Origin: Triticum aestivum
Taxonomy: Eukaryota; Streptophyta; Magnoliopsida; Poales; Poaceae
Direction: 5' to 3'
NCBI RefSeq assembly: GCF_018294505.1
Contig: NC_057812.1
Coordinates: 59,875,789 to 59,939,788 of the forward strand
DNA: 64,000 nt
A program made the translations under genes and the position numbers. Of the stretch, positions 45,892 to 57,708 are shown in pieces. The notes beneath the pieces were generated by a model, which was not told where the DNA came from, ran no database searches, and saw only the letters and a list, made by a program, of their open reading frames with translations. The stretch's first letter is position 1. Each line of letters begins with the position of its first letter.

Positions 45892-45905
45892 AAGCTTGGG
45901 GATGC
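45892..45905 (+). other. Polypurine tract of the plus-strand Gypsy
   Basis: AAGCTTGGGGATGC lies directly before the LTR start TGATACGTCTCC. Confidence 0.8.
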
Positions 45906-47438
45906 TGATACGTCTCCCTCGTATCTATAATTTTTGATTGTTCCATGCCAATATTATATAACTTTCATATACGTTTGGCAACTTTTTATACTATTTTTGG
46001 GACTAACATATTGATCCAGCGCCCAGTTTTAGTTCCTGTTTGTTGCATGTTTTATGTTTGCAGAATATCCATATAAAACGGAATCCAAACGGGGTGAAAA
46101 CAGATAGAGGTTATTTTTGGAATTTTTGGAAAATTTCGGAAGAAAATCAACGCCAGACAATGTCCGAGGTGGCCATGAGGCAGGGGGCGCACCTGGCCCC
46201 CCTGGGCGCGCCCCTGACCCTCGTGGGCCACCCGTAAGGCGGTTGATGCCCTTCTTCGTCCGCAAGAAAGCTAAATTTCGGAAAAAAAATCATGGCGAAG
46301 GTTTTGATCCAATCGGAGTTATGGATCTCCATATATATATGAAACAATGAAAGGGCAGCAGAACAGAACGCAGAAACAGAGAGAGATAGAGAGACAGATC
46401 CAATCTCGGAGGGGCTCTCGCCCCTCCCATGCCATGGAGGCCAAGGACCAGAGGGGAAACCCTTCTCCCATCTAGGGAGAAGGTCAGGGAAGAAGAAGAC
46501 GAAGGGGCCCCCTCTCCCCTTCTCTTCCAGTGGCGCCGGAACACTGTCGTGGCCATCATCATCATCACCGCGATCTACACCAACACCTCCGCCATCTTCA
46601 CCAACATCTCCATCACCTTCCCCCCCTCTATATACAATGGTCCGCTCTCCCGCAACCCGATGTACCCTCTACTTGAACATGGTGCTTTATGCTTCATATT
46701 ATTATCCAATGATGTGTTCTCATCCTATGATGTCTGAGTAGATTTTCGTTGTCCTATTGGTGGTTGATGAATTGCTATGATTGATTTAATTTGCTTATGG
46801 TTATGTTGTTGTCCTTTGGTGCCCATCAGATGAGCGTGCGCGTGGATCACACCATAGGGTTAGTTGTATGTTGAGAGGACTATGTATTGGAGGGCAAGAG
46901 TGACAGAAACTTCAACCTAGCATAGAAATTGATGCATACGGGATTGAAGGGGGACAAATATATCTTAATGCTATGGTTGGGTTTTACCTTAATGAACGTT
47001 AGTAGTTGCGGATGCTTGCTAATAGTTCCAATCATAAGTTCATAGAATTCCAAGTCTGGGATGACATGCTAGTAGTGGCCACTCCCACATAGTACTTGCT
47101 ATCGATCTATTGAAGTAGTTAATTACTTAGGGACAGTTTCACAACTCCTACCACCATTTTTCCTCACTCGCTATATTTCCTTTATTGCTTCTTTGCTTAC
47201 AACAGCCCCTACTTTTTTTTACATGCTCTTTATTATCTTGCAAACCTATCCAACAACACCTACAAAGTAATTCTAGTTTTATACTTGTTCTAGGTAAAGC
47301 GAACATCAAGCGTGCGTAGAGTTGTATCGGTGGTCGATAGAACGTGAGGAAATATTTGTTCAGCCATTAGCTCCTCGTTGGGTTCGACACTCTTACTTAT
47401 CGAAAACTTTTGCAATCCCCTATACTTGTGGGTTATCA
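45906..47438 (+). repeat. 3' LTR of the plus-strand Gypsy
   Basis: The 1533-bp LTR starts TGATACGTCTCCCTCGTATC and ends ACTTGTGGGTTATCA. A TATA run lies near 46329-46340. It is the complete partner of the truncated LTR at 29836-31037. Confidence 0.9.
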
Positions 47439-47478
47439 ATGAGATTTGTGATTAGGAACCTGGTTATGTTGAAGATCT

Positions 47479-47496
47479 TCCTCGGCAATGGCGCCA
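47479..47496 (-). other. Primer-binding site of the minus-strand Gypsy (tRNA-Asp type)
   Basis: The minus strand reads TGGCGCCATTGCCGAGGA, 11 nt inside the 5' LTR end at 47508. It has two differences from TGGCGCCGTTGCCGGGGA. Confidence 0.75.
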
Positions 47497-47507
47497 GAAA
47501 TTCCTTT

Positions 47508-49064
47508 TGATCGCTCTTTGACTATAGCACCAGAAAAGCTCCTGTCTGCTAGGATAACGTTGGTATTTTCCCAAACAGGAAGGGATTATGCAGCACATCG
47601 ACAGTAGGTATTTCCCTCAGTGAAGAAACCAAGGTTATCAAACTAGTAGGAGAACCAAGCAACACAATGTAAACAACACCTGCACACAAATAACAACACC
47701 TCGCAACCCGACATGTTAAAGGGGTTGTCAATCCATTTCGGGTAACGATGCCCGAAAATTGTAGTAGATTGAAATAATAGATCGCAAACAAAATAAAGTG
47801 CCGCAAAGTATTTTTGTATTTTTGGTTTAATAGATTTGAATAAAAATGCAAAGGAAAAGTAGATCGCAAGCAAATATATGAGGAAGAAGTCCCGGGGGCC
47901 ATAGGTTTCACTAGTGGCTTTTCTCGAGAAAAATAGCAAACGGTGGGTAAACAAATTACTGTTGGGCAATTGATAGAACCTCAAATAATTACGAAGATAT
48001 CCATGCAATGATCATTACACAAGGATCACGTCCAAGATTAGTAGACCAACTCCTACCTGCATCTACTACTATTACTCCACACATTGACCGCTATCCAGCA
48101 TGCATCTAGTGTAACAAGTTCATGGAAAAACGGAGTAATGCAATAAAAACGATGACATGATGTAGACAAGATCTGTTTATCTATTGCGTAGATATAGATC
48201 CCATCTTTTTATCCTTAGTAGCAAAGATACATACGTGTCGGTTCCCTTTCTGTCACTGGGATCAAGTATCGTAAGATCGAACCCACTACCGGGCACCTCT
48301 TCCCATTGCAACATAAATAGATCAAGTTGGCCAAACAAAACCCAAATATTGGAGAAGAAATAACAGGCTATAAGAGATCATGGATACAAGAGATCAAAGA
48401 AACTCAAATAACTTACATGGATATAAAAAGATATGACTGATCATAAACTCAAAGTTCATCAGATCCCAACAAACACACCGCAAAAAGAGTTACATCATAT
48501 GGATCTCCAAGAGACCATTGTATTGAGAATCAAGAAAGAGAGATGAAGCCATCTAGCTACTAACTACGGACCCGATGGTCTACAAAGAACTAGTCATGCA
48601 TCATCGGAGAGGAACCAATGGAGGTGGTGAACCCCGTACGAGATGGTGTCTAGATTGGATCTGCTGGTTCTGGAGTTTGCGGCGGCTGGGTGAATATTTC
48701 GTCAAATGTTGTAGGGTTTCTAGAATATTTGGGTATTTATAAAGCAAAGAGGCGGTCAGGGTGGCACCCTAGGTGGGCACAACCCACTAGGGCCCCCTCC
48801 TCGGGACTCCCCCTAGGTGCTTCCAGGGCCCAACTTATTCCTTCTGGTCCATAAAAAATCACCGTAAAGTTTCGTGGCATTTGGACTCCGTTTGATATTG
48901 ATTTTCTGCGATGTAAAAAACATGGAAAAACAGGAACTGGCACTTGGCACTATGTCAATAGGTTAGTACCAAAAAAATGATATAAAACGATTATAAAACA
49001 TCCAATATTGATAATATAACAGCATGGAACAATAAAAAATTACAGATACGATGGAGACGTATCA
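47508..49064 (-). repeat. 5' LTR of the minus-strand Gypsy
   Basis: 1557 bp, partner of 14614-16197. On the minus strand it starts TGATACGTCTCCATCGTATC at 49064 and ends AAAGAGCGATCA at 47508. A TATA-like TTTATAAATA lies at 48734-48743. The last 35 bp carry TTTTCTGGTGCTATAG, the primer-binding-site-like block also seen in the partner. Confidence 0.9.
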
Positions 49065-49502
49065 ATGACCTAAATGGTAGTGCCAAAAATAAGTTGCACT
49101 ATCATTATTAAACTTGTATCTTTTGGCTTCAATACTATGAATATGTGTATCACTACTATCGAGATTCAATAAAAATAGACCACTCATCAAGGGTGCATGA
49201 CCATAAAAGATATTACTCATATACATAGAACAACCATTATTCTCAAATTTAAATGAGTAACTGTCTCGCATCAAACAAGATCCAGATATACTATTCATGC
49301 TTAAAGTTGGCACCAAATAATAATTATTCAGGTCTAAAACTAACCCCGAAGGTAGATGTAGAGGTAGAGTGCCGATCGCGATCACATCGACTTTGGAACC
49401 ATTTCCCACGCGCATCGTCACCTCGTCCTTAGCCAATCTGTGCTTAATCTGTAGCCCCTGTTTCGAGCTGCAAATATGACCAACAGAATCAGTATCAAAT
49501 AC
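49065..49502 (-). pseudogene. Copia protease/pre-integrase segment, continuing across the nest
   Basis: The minus-strand frame 49436-49065 translates as the protease C-terminal part (MRVGNGSKVDVIAIGTL) and pre-integrase (SATYFWHYHLGH), where the nest interrupts it; it resumes at 14613. A stop near 49500 separates it from gag. The plus-strand sister at 53201 onward has the same text, confirming the reading. Confidence 0.85.
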
Positions 49503-50396
49503 CTAGGCGCTACTACGAGCATTAGTAAGGTGCACATCAATAACATGTATATCAAATATACCTTTCACTTTGCCATCCTTTTTATCTGCCAAATACTTGG
49601 GGCGGTTCCGCTTCCAGTGACCAGTCCCTTTGCAGTAGAAGCACTCAGTCTTAGGCTTAGGTGCAGAATTGGGCTTCTTCACTTGGGAGGAAACTTTCTT
49701 CCCATTCTTCTTGAATTTCCCCTTCTTCCCTTTGCCCTTCTTCTTGAAACTAGTGGTCTTGTTAACCATCAACACTAGATGCTCCTTCTTCATTTCTACC
49801 TCCGTAGCCTTTGGCATCGTGAAGAGCTCGGGAATTGTCTTATCCATCCCTTGCATATTATAGTTCATCACGAAGCTTTTGTAGCTTGGTGGCAGTGATT
49901 GAAGAACTCTGTTAATGACACTATCATCAGGAAGATTAACTCCCAGTTGAGTCAAGTGGTTGTGGTACCCAGACATTCTAATTATATGTTAACTGACAGA
50001 ACTATTCTCCTCCATCTAGCAGCTATAGAACTTATTGGAGACTTCATATCTCTCAATCCGGGCATTTGCTTGAAATATTAACTTCAACTCCTGGAACATC
50101 TCATATGCTCCATGACGTTCAAAATGTCGTTGAAGTCCCGATTCTAAGTCGTAAAGCATGGCACACTAAACTATCGAGTAGTCATCAGCTTTGCTCTGCC
50201 AGACGTTCATAACATCTGGTGTTGCTCCTGTAGCGGGCTTTGCACTTAGTGGTGCTTCCAGGACGTAATTCTTCAATGCAGCAATGAGGATAATCCTCAA
50301 GTTAAGGACCCAGTCCGTGTAGTTGCTACCATCATCTTTCAACTTAGCTTTCTCTAGGAATGCATTAAAATTCAAAGGAACAATAGCATGGGCCAT
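49503..50396 (-). pseudogene. Copia gag with damaged zinc knuckle
   Basis: It starts at ATG 50396 (MAHAIVPLNFNAFLEKAKLK). The first block to 50166 is the gag N-terminus with SNYTDWVLNLRIILIAAL. Stops and shifts occur at about 50165-49977, and the second block 49976-49503 carries the gag domain (INRVLQSLPPSYKSFVMNYN). A Lys-rich linker follows, then the zinc knuckle CFYCKGTGHWKRNR. The last Cys of the C-x2-C-x4-H-x4-C motif is Arg here. Confidence 0.88.
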
Positions 50397-50400
50397 TTAT

Positions 50401-51617
50401 CAACAACAACATAGACATGCAAAATACTATCAGGTACTAAGTTCATGATAAATTAAAGTTCAATTAATCATATTACTTAAGAACTCCCACTTAGATAGAC
50501 ATCCCTCTAGTCATCTAAATGATCACGTGATCCATATTAAACTAAACCATGTCTGATCATCACGTGAGATGGTGAACATAACTATGTTGATCATATCTAC
50601 TATATGATTCACGCTTGACCTTTCGGTCGCAGTGTTCCGAGGCCATATCTGTATATGCTAGGCTCGTCAAGTTTAACCCGAGTATTCTGCGTGTGCAAAA
50701 CTGGCTTGCACCCGTTGTATGTGAACGTAGAGCTTATCACACCCGATCATCACGTGGTGTCTCGGCACGACGAACTGTAGCAACGGTGCATACTTAGGGA
50801 GAACACTTATACCTTGAAATTTAGTGAGAGATCATCTTATAATGTTACCACCGTACTAAGAAAAATAAGGTGCATAAAGGATAAACATCACATGCAATCA
50901 ATATAAGTGATATGATATGGCCATCATCATCTTGTGCCTTTGATCTCCATCTCCAAAGCACCGTCATGATCACCATCGTTATCGGCTTGACACCTTGATC
51001 TCCATCATAGCATCGTTGTCGTCTTGCCAACTATTGCTTCTACGACTATCGCTACCACTTAGTGATAAAGTAATGCAATTACATGGTGATAGCATTTCAT
51101 ACAATAAAGCAACAACCATATGGCCCCTGCCAGTTGCCGATAACTGTTACAAAACATGATCATCTCATACAACAATTTATATATCATCATGTCTTGACCA
51201 TATCACATCACAGCAAGCCCTGAAAAACAAGTTAGACGTCCTCTACTTTGTTGTTGCATGTTTTACGTGGCTGCTACGGGCTTCTAGCAAGAACCGTTCT
51301 TACCTAACGCATCAAAACCACAACGATTTTTCGTCAAGTGTGTTGTTTTAACCTTCAACAAGGACAGGACGTAGTCACACTCGATTCAACTAAAGCTGGA
51401 GAAACAAAAACCCGCTAGCCACCTGTGTGCGAAGCATGTTGGTAGAACTAGTGTCATGAACGTGGTCATGTAATGTCGGTCTGGGCCGCTTCATCCAACA
51501 ATACCGTCGAATCAAAGTAAGACGTTGCTGGTAAGCAGTATGACTATTATCGCCCACAACTCATTGTGTTCTAGTCGTGCATATAACATCTACACATAGA
51601 CCTGTTTCGGATGCCAC
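50401..51617 (-). other. Copia untranslated leader and primer-binding-site region
   Basis: 1.2 kb between gag and the 5' LTR, with no ORF of note. Long leaders are usual for BARE/Angela-type elements. Next to the LTR the minus strand reads TGGCATCCGAAACAGGTC. This only partly resembles the initiator-Met tRNA primer site TGGTATCAGAGC, so that site is probably mutated. Confidence 0.65.
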
Positions 51618-53200
51618 TGTTGGGGAACGCAGTATTTCAAAAAATTCACCTACGATCGCGCAAGATCTATCGCCCGATCCAAGTACCAAACGTACGGCAC
51701 CTCCGCGATCAGCACACATTCATCTCGATGACGCCCCTCAAACTCTTGATCTAGTTGAGGCCAAGGGAGAGTTGCATCAGCACGACGGCATGGCAATGGT
51801 GATGATGAAGTTTACGGGCACAGGGCTTCGCCTCAGCACTACGATGATATGTCTGAGGTGTGTAACTGTGGAGGGGGGCATCGCACATGGCTAAGAGAAA
51901 CTTTGGTGTACCTTTGGGGTGCCCCCTCCCATGTATATAAAGGAGGGGGGAGGGGGAGGCCGGACAAGGTGTGGTGCGCCAAGGGGGATTCCTACTTGGG
52001 CTCCCGGTCCAAGTAGGATTCGCCCCCTCCTTTCCTATTCCAAGAAGGAGAACGGGGAAAGAGAGGGAGGAGAAGAATGAAATGCCCCCCCCCCCAACCC
52101 TAGTCCAATTCGGATTGGGATTGGGGGGGGCGCGCGCCTCCACCTGGCCGCCGCCGCCTCCTTTCTTCCACTAGGGCCCAAGATGGCCCATTAACCCCTC
52201 GGGGGTTCCGGTAACCCCCGGTACTCTGAAAAATGCCCGAACCTATCCGAGACCATTCCAGTTTCCAAACATAACTTTCCAATATATCAATCGTCATGTC
52301 TCGACCATTTCGAGACTCCTCGTCATGTCTGTGATCTCATCTGGGACTCCGAACAAACTTCGGTTCATCAAAATACATAACTCATAATACAAATCGTCAT
52401 CGAACGTTAAAGCATGCGGACCCTACGGGTTTGAGAACTATGTAGACATGATCGAGACGCATCTCCGGTCTATAACCAATAGAGGAACCTGGATGCTCAT
52501 ATTGGCTCCTACATATTCTACAAAGATCTTTATCAGTCAAACCGCATAACAACATACGTTGTTCCCTTTGTCATCGGTATGTTACTTCCTCGAGATTCGA
52601 TCGTCGGTATCATCATAATCAATCTTGTCACCGGCAAGTCTCTTTACTCATTCAGTATGCATCATCCCGTGACTAACTCATTAGTCACATTGCTTGCAAG
52701 GCTCATAGTGATGTGCATTACTGAGAGGGCCCAGAGATACCTCTCCGATACACGGAGTGACAAATCCTAATCTCGATCTATGCCAACTCAATAAACACCA
52801 TCGGTGACACCTGTAGAGCATCTTTAAAATCACCCAGTTACGTTGTGATGTTTGATAGCACAGAAGGTGTTCCTCCGGTATTCGGAAGAAAGCAATAGCA
52901 GAAAAATTAAACGATCATTATGCTAAGCTAACGGATGGGTCTTGTCCATCACATCATTTTCTAATGATGTGAACCCGTTCATGAAATGACAACACATGTC
53001 TATGGCTAGGAAACTTAACCATCTTTGATTAACGAGCTAGTCAAGTAGTGGCATACTAGGGACACTCTGTTTGTGCATGTATCCACACATGTACTAAGTT
53101 TCCGCTTAATACAATTCTAGCATCAATAATAAACAGTTATCATGATATAAGGAATTATAAATAACAAATTTATTATTGCCTCTAGCGCATATTTCATTCA
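51618..53200 (-). repeat. 5' LTR of the split Copia element
   Basis: 1583 bp. The plus-strand text starts TGTTGGGGAACGCAG (end of the LTR read on the minus strand) and stops at ...ATTTCATTCA. Compared with 10263-11928 it lacks about 115 bp near 51665 but keeps the outer terminus. The palindrome at 51990-52018 matches 10706-10734 with one mismatch. Confidence 0.87.
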
Positions 53201-55530
53201 TATTTGATATACATGTTATTGATGTGTTCCTTACTAATGCTTGTAGTAGCGCCTGGGTATTTGATACTTGTTTTGTTGCTTATATTTGCAACTCGAAATA
53301 GGGGCTACGGATTAAATGAAGATTGGTTAAGGATGAGGAGACGATGCGCGTGGGAAATGGTTCCAAAGTCGATGTCATCGCCGTCAGCACGCTACCTCTA
53401 CATGTCCCGTTGGGATTAGTTTTAGACCTAAATAATTATTATTTGGTGCCGGCGTTGAGCATGAACATTATATCTGGATCTTTTTGATGCGAGACGGTTA
53501 TTCATTTAAATCAGAGAATAATCATTGTTCTAATTATATGAGTAATATCTTTTATGGTCATGCACCCTTGGTGATTGGTCTATTTTTGTTGAATCTAGAT
53601 TGTAGTGGTACACATATTCATAATATTGAAGCGAAAAGATGCAAAGTTAATATTGATAGTGCAACTTATTTGTGGCACTGCCGTTTAGGTCATATTGGTG
53701 TATAGCGCATGAATAAACTCCATGCTGATGGGCTTTTGGAATCACTTGATTATGAATCACTTGATGCTTACGAACTATGCCTCATGGGTAAGAAGATTAA
53801 GACTCCATTCTCTGGAACAATGGAGCGAGCAACTAACTTGTTGGAAATAATACATACTGATGTATGCGGTCCGACGAGTGTTGAGGCTCGCAGCAGGTAT
53901 CGTTTTTTTTCTAACCTTCATAGCTGATTTGAGCAGATATGGGTATATCTAGTTAATGAAACATAAGTCTGAAACATTTGAAAAATTCAAAGAACTTCGG
54001 AGTGAAGTGGAAAATCATCGCAACAAGAAAATAAAGTTTCTACGATCTGATCATGGAGGTGAATATTTGAGTTATGAGTTTGGTCTTCATTTGAAACAAT
54101 GTGGAATAGTTTCGCAACTCACGGCACCCGAAACACCATAGCGTAATGGTGTGTCTAAACGTCATAACCATACTTTATTAGGTATCATGCGATCTATGAT
54201 GTCTCTTACCGATTTACCGCTATCATTTTGGGGTTATGCTTTAGAGACGGCCGCATTCACGTTAAATAGGGCACCATCTAAATTGTTTGAGACGACAACA
54301 TATAAACTGTGGTTTGGCAAGAAACCTAAGCTGTCATTTCCTAAAGTTTGGGGCTGCGATGCTTATGTGAAAAAGCTTCAACCTGATAAGCTCGAACCCA
54401 AATAGGAGATATGTGTCTTCATAGGATAACCAAAGGAAACTGTTGGGTACACCTTTTATTACAGATTCGAAGGCAAGATATTCGTTGCTAAGAATGGATC
54501 CTTTCTAGAGAAGGAGTTTCTCTCGAAATAAGTGAGTGGGAGGAAAGTAGAACTTGATGAGGTAATTGTACCTTCTCCGGAATTGGAAAGTAGTTCATCA
54601 CAGAAATCAGTTCCAGTGATTCCTACACCAATTAGTGAGGAAGCAAATGGTGAAGATCATGAAACATCAGATCAAGTTACAACCGAACCTCGTAGGTCAA
54701 CCAGAGTATGATCCGCACCAAAGTGGTACAGTAATCCTATTCTGGAAGTCATGTTACTAGACCATGACGAACCTACGAACTATGAGGACGCGATGATGAG
54801 CCCAGATTCCGTGAAATGGCTTGAGGCCATGAAATCTGAGATGGGATCCATGTATGAGAACAAAGTGTGGAGTTTGGTTGACTTTCCCGATGATCGACAA
54901 GCCATAGAGAATAAATGGATCTTTAAGAAGAAGACTGATGCTGACAGTAATTTTACTATCTACAAATCTCGACTTGTTGTGAAAGGTTTTCGACAAATTC
55001 AAGGAGTTGACTACGATGAGACCTTCTCACCCATAGCGATGCTTAAGTCTATCCGAATCATGTTAGCAATTGCCGCATGTTATGATTATGAAATTTGGCA
55101 AATGGATGTCAAAACTACATTCCTTAATGGATATCTTAAAGAAGAGATGTATATGATGCAACCAGAAGGTTTTGTCGATCCTAAAGGTGCTAACAAAGTG
55201 TGCAAGCTCCAGCGATCCGTTTATGGACTGGTGCAAGCCTCTCGGAGTAGGAATATACGCTTTGATAGTGTGATCAAAGCATATGGTTTTATACGGAATT
55301 TTGGAGAAGCATGTATTTACAAGAAAGTGAGTGGGAGCTCTGTAGCATTTCTAATATTATATGTTCATGGCATATTGTTGATTGGAGATAATACAAAATT
55401 TCTGGATTGCATAAAAGGATACTTGAATAAGAATTTTTCAATGAAAGACCTCAGTGAAGCTGCTTATATATTGGGCATCAAGATTTATAGAGATAGATCA
55501 AGATGCTTAAATGGAATTCCACAAAGCACA
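53201..55530 (+). pseudogene. Plus-strand Copia pol fragment of the same family, broken
   Basis: It begins abruptly inside gag/protease linker (ATTTGATATACATGTTATTG encodes FDIHVI, as in the minus copy at 49550). It continues through protease (RVGNGSKVDVIAVSTL in shifted frames), pre-integrase (LWHCRLGHIGV, stop at 53703), integrase (53956-54405, FLRSDHGGEYLSYEFG) and reverse transcriptase (54751-55530). RT keeps YDYEIWQMDVKTTFLNGYL, but its catalytic YVDD reads YVHG. Stops at 53703, 53925, 54139 and 54403 also break it. It ends where a CACTA transposon starts at 55531; RNase H is missing. Confidence 0.9.
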
Positions 55531-56189
55531 CACTACTAGGGAAAACCTTATACACAGAAACTTACCAATAGTGCGGGACAAACGAAGTGCTACTACAATT
55601 TACCACTAGCGCATGTTATCCAAACGCGTTGCAGCTAAGATCATAGCAGTAGCGCGTCTAACTGTAGAGGCACTACTACTACAATTCTCCTTACTATTCT
55701 CGCCAGGCTACCTATAGTAGTAGCGTGCCTAAGGAAAGCGCACTGCTGCTAAGATTGTTGTAGCAGCATGTTTCACGCAAGAAGCGCTACTGCTAAGGCA
55801 AGGAAAATAAGATCAAAAACATATAGAAAAGTAAATGAAAATGAAATAAATAGAAAAAGGGGAAGGAAAAAAGAAAATGTGAATGAAAATAAATGAAAAA
55901 TAAAAATAAAGGAGAAATGCGTAGCAGCAGCGGGCCTTATGGACAGGCGCTATAGCTAATGTAGCAGTAGCGCTTTCTGTGGAACGCGCTGCTGCTACTT
56001 TCCACTTAACCAACCATTTTCTTCTTCCCCAATGCCCACTTCCCCCAAATCCAACAAGCGTGTGCCTGCTGTCGCCGCCGTCATCGCTCGGCCGCTGTGC
56101 GCTCTCCCGTCGACCTCTGCACGCCGTCGAAGCTGCCCCCGACCCCTACCTTGACGCCCCCCTACATCGCCGCCGTCCGCCGTGCACCC
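55531..56189. mobile_element. Left end of a second CACTA transposon, cut by a Gypsy insertion
   Basis: CACTACTAGGGAAAACCTTA starts at 55531 inside Copia RT, after ACA (probable 3-bp target). Subterminal units of the type AGCAGTAGCGC and GCGCTACTGCTAAG recur between about 55590 and 55990. Positions 56040-56189 are GC-rich and open, but I recognise no protein. The element is interrupted at 56190 by a Gypsy LTR, and its right end is not in the window. Confidence 0.82.
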
Positions 56190-57708
56190 TGCTACCTCTT
56201 GAGCACCGCGTTGGTTTTCCCTTGAAGAGGAAAGGGTGATGCAGTAAAGTTGCATAAGAATTTCCCTCAATTTTTGAGAACCAAGGTATCAATCCAGTAG
56301 GAGATCACGCTCGAGTCACACGCACCTACACAAACAAATAAGAACCTCGCAACCAACGCGATAAAGGGATTGTCAATCCCTTCACGGTCACTTACGAGAG
56401 TGAGATCTGATAGATATGATAAGATATTATTTTTTGTATTTTTATGATAAATAGAAATAAAGATGCGATGTAAAATAAATGGCAATAGAAATAGCTAAGT
56501 GTTGGAAGATTAAGATGATGGAAGATAGACCCGGGGGACATAGGTTTCACTAGTGGCTTCTCTTAGGAGCATAGGTATTAGGTGGGTAAACGAATTACTA
56601 TCGAGCAATTGATAGAATTGAGCATAGTTATGAGAATATCTAGGTATGATCATGTATAGAGGTATCACGTCCGTGACAAGTAGACTGAAACGATTCTACA
56701 TATACTACTATTACTCCACACATCGACCGCTATCCAGCATGCATCTAGAGTATTAAGTTCATAAGAACAGAGTAACGCCTTAAGCAAGACGACATGATGT
56801 AGAGGGGATAAACTCATGCAATATAATATAAACCCCATCTTTTTATCCTCGATGGCAACAATACAATATGTGTTGTTTCCCCTACTGTCACTGGGATCGA
56901 GCACCGCAAGATTGAACCCAAAGCTAAGAACTTATCCCATTGCAAGAAAGATCAATCTAGTAGGCCAAACCAAACTAATAATTCGAAGAGACTTGCAAAG
57001 ATAAACCAATCATACATAAAAGAATTCAGAGGAGATTCAAATAATATTCATAGATAAACTTGATCATAAACCCACAACTCATCGGATCTCAACAAACACA
57101 CCACAAAAGAAGATTACATCGAATAGATCTTGAAGAAGATCGAGGAGAACTTTGTATTGATAAGAAGCCATATAGCTAATAACTATGGACCCGAAGGTCT
57201 GAAGTAAACTACTCACACATCACCGGAGAGGCCATGGAATTGATGTAGAGGCCCTCCATGATCGATGCCCCCTCCGGCGGAGCTCCAGAAAAGGCCCCAA
57301 GATGGGATCTCTCTCGGGTACAGAAGGTTGCGGCGGTGGAATTAGGTTTTCGTGGTGCTCCTGGATGTTTGGGGGTACGTGGAAGAAGTACATCGGTGGA
57401 GCAACGAGGGGCCCACGAGGGTGGAGGGCGCGCCCCCTGCCTCGTGGCCTCCTCGATTGTTTCTTGACGCCCACTCCAAGTCTCCTAGATCATGTTTGTT
57501 GAGAAAATCACGTTCCCGAAGGTTTCAGATATTCCTTCTTGGCGAAACTCTAAAATAGGCAAATAACAACAATTTGGGTTGGGCCTCCGGTTAGTAGGTT
57601 AGTCCCAAAAATGATATAAAAGTGTAAAATAAAGCCCATTAACATTCAAAATAGATGATATAATAGCATGAAGAAATCAAAAATTATAGATACGTTGGAG
57701 ACGTATCA
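56190..57708 (-). repeat. LTR 1 of the tandem Gypsy (3' LTR)
   Basis: 1519 bp. The plus strand begins TGCTACCTCTTGAGCACCGC and ends GATACGTTGGAGACGTATCA. Relative to LTR 2 it lacks about 14 bp holding the TATA box near 57380 and about 20 bp near 57528. Confidence 0.9.

Larger units (their letters stand above)
29836..47438 (+). mobile_element. Plus-strand non-autonomous Gypsy retrotransposon carrying a CACTA insertion
   Basis: The parts are a 5' LTR (29836-31037, first 360 bp missing), a tRNA-Asp-type primer-binding site (31049-31066), one uncharacterised ORF (31163-32458), a non-coding 3' region (32459-33751 and 44232-45891), a polypurine tract (45892-45905) and a complete 3' LTR (45906-47438). 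The 3' flank is ATGAG; the left TSD is lost with the LTR start. It has no recognisable gag, protease, reverse transcriptase or integrase. It lies next to the primer-binding site of the minus-strand Gypsy (47439-47507), into which it inserted. Confidence 0.87.
14614..49064 (-). mobile_element. Minus-strand Gypsy retrotransposon, host of the inner nest, TSD ATGAC
   Basis: Both ends are LTRs read on the minus strand (5' LTR 47508-49064, 3' LTR 14614-16197). Each LTR starts TGATACGTCTCC and ends GAGCGATCA. ATGAC at 14609-14613 and 49065-49069 is a perfect 5-bp target duplication in Copia pol. The primer-binding site is at 47479-47496. Only 3.2 kb of 3' internal sequence (16198-19414) and 69 bp next to the primer-binding site (47439-47507) survive. 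The rest is replaced by a decayed Copia (19415-29835) and a plus-strand Gypsy (29836-47438). It is non-autonomous in its present state. Confidence 0.9.
10263..53200 (-). mobile_element. Angela/BARE-like Copia retrotransposon, split by a 34-kb nest
   Basis: Minus-strand element with its 3' LTR at 10263-11928, pol at 11929-14613 and 49065-49502, gag at 49503-50396, leader at 50401-51617 and 5' LTR at 51618-53200. The pre-integrase coding sequence stops at ...CATATTGG (14608) and resumes at 49065, with ATGAC at 14609-14613 repeated at 49065-49069. The Gypsy nest at 14614-49064 therefore clearly inserted into this element. Outer flanks show no matching TSD: the left end is joined to an opposed LTR fragment and the right end to plus-strand pol of the same family. 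All genes carry stops or substitutions. Confidence 0.88.
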
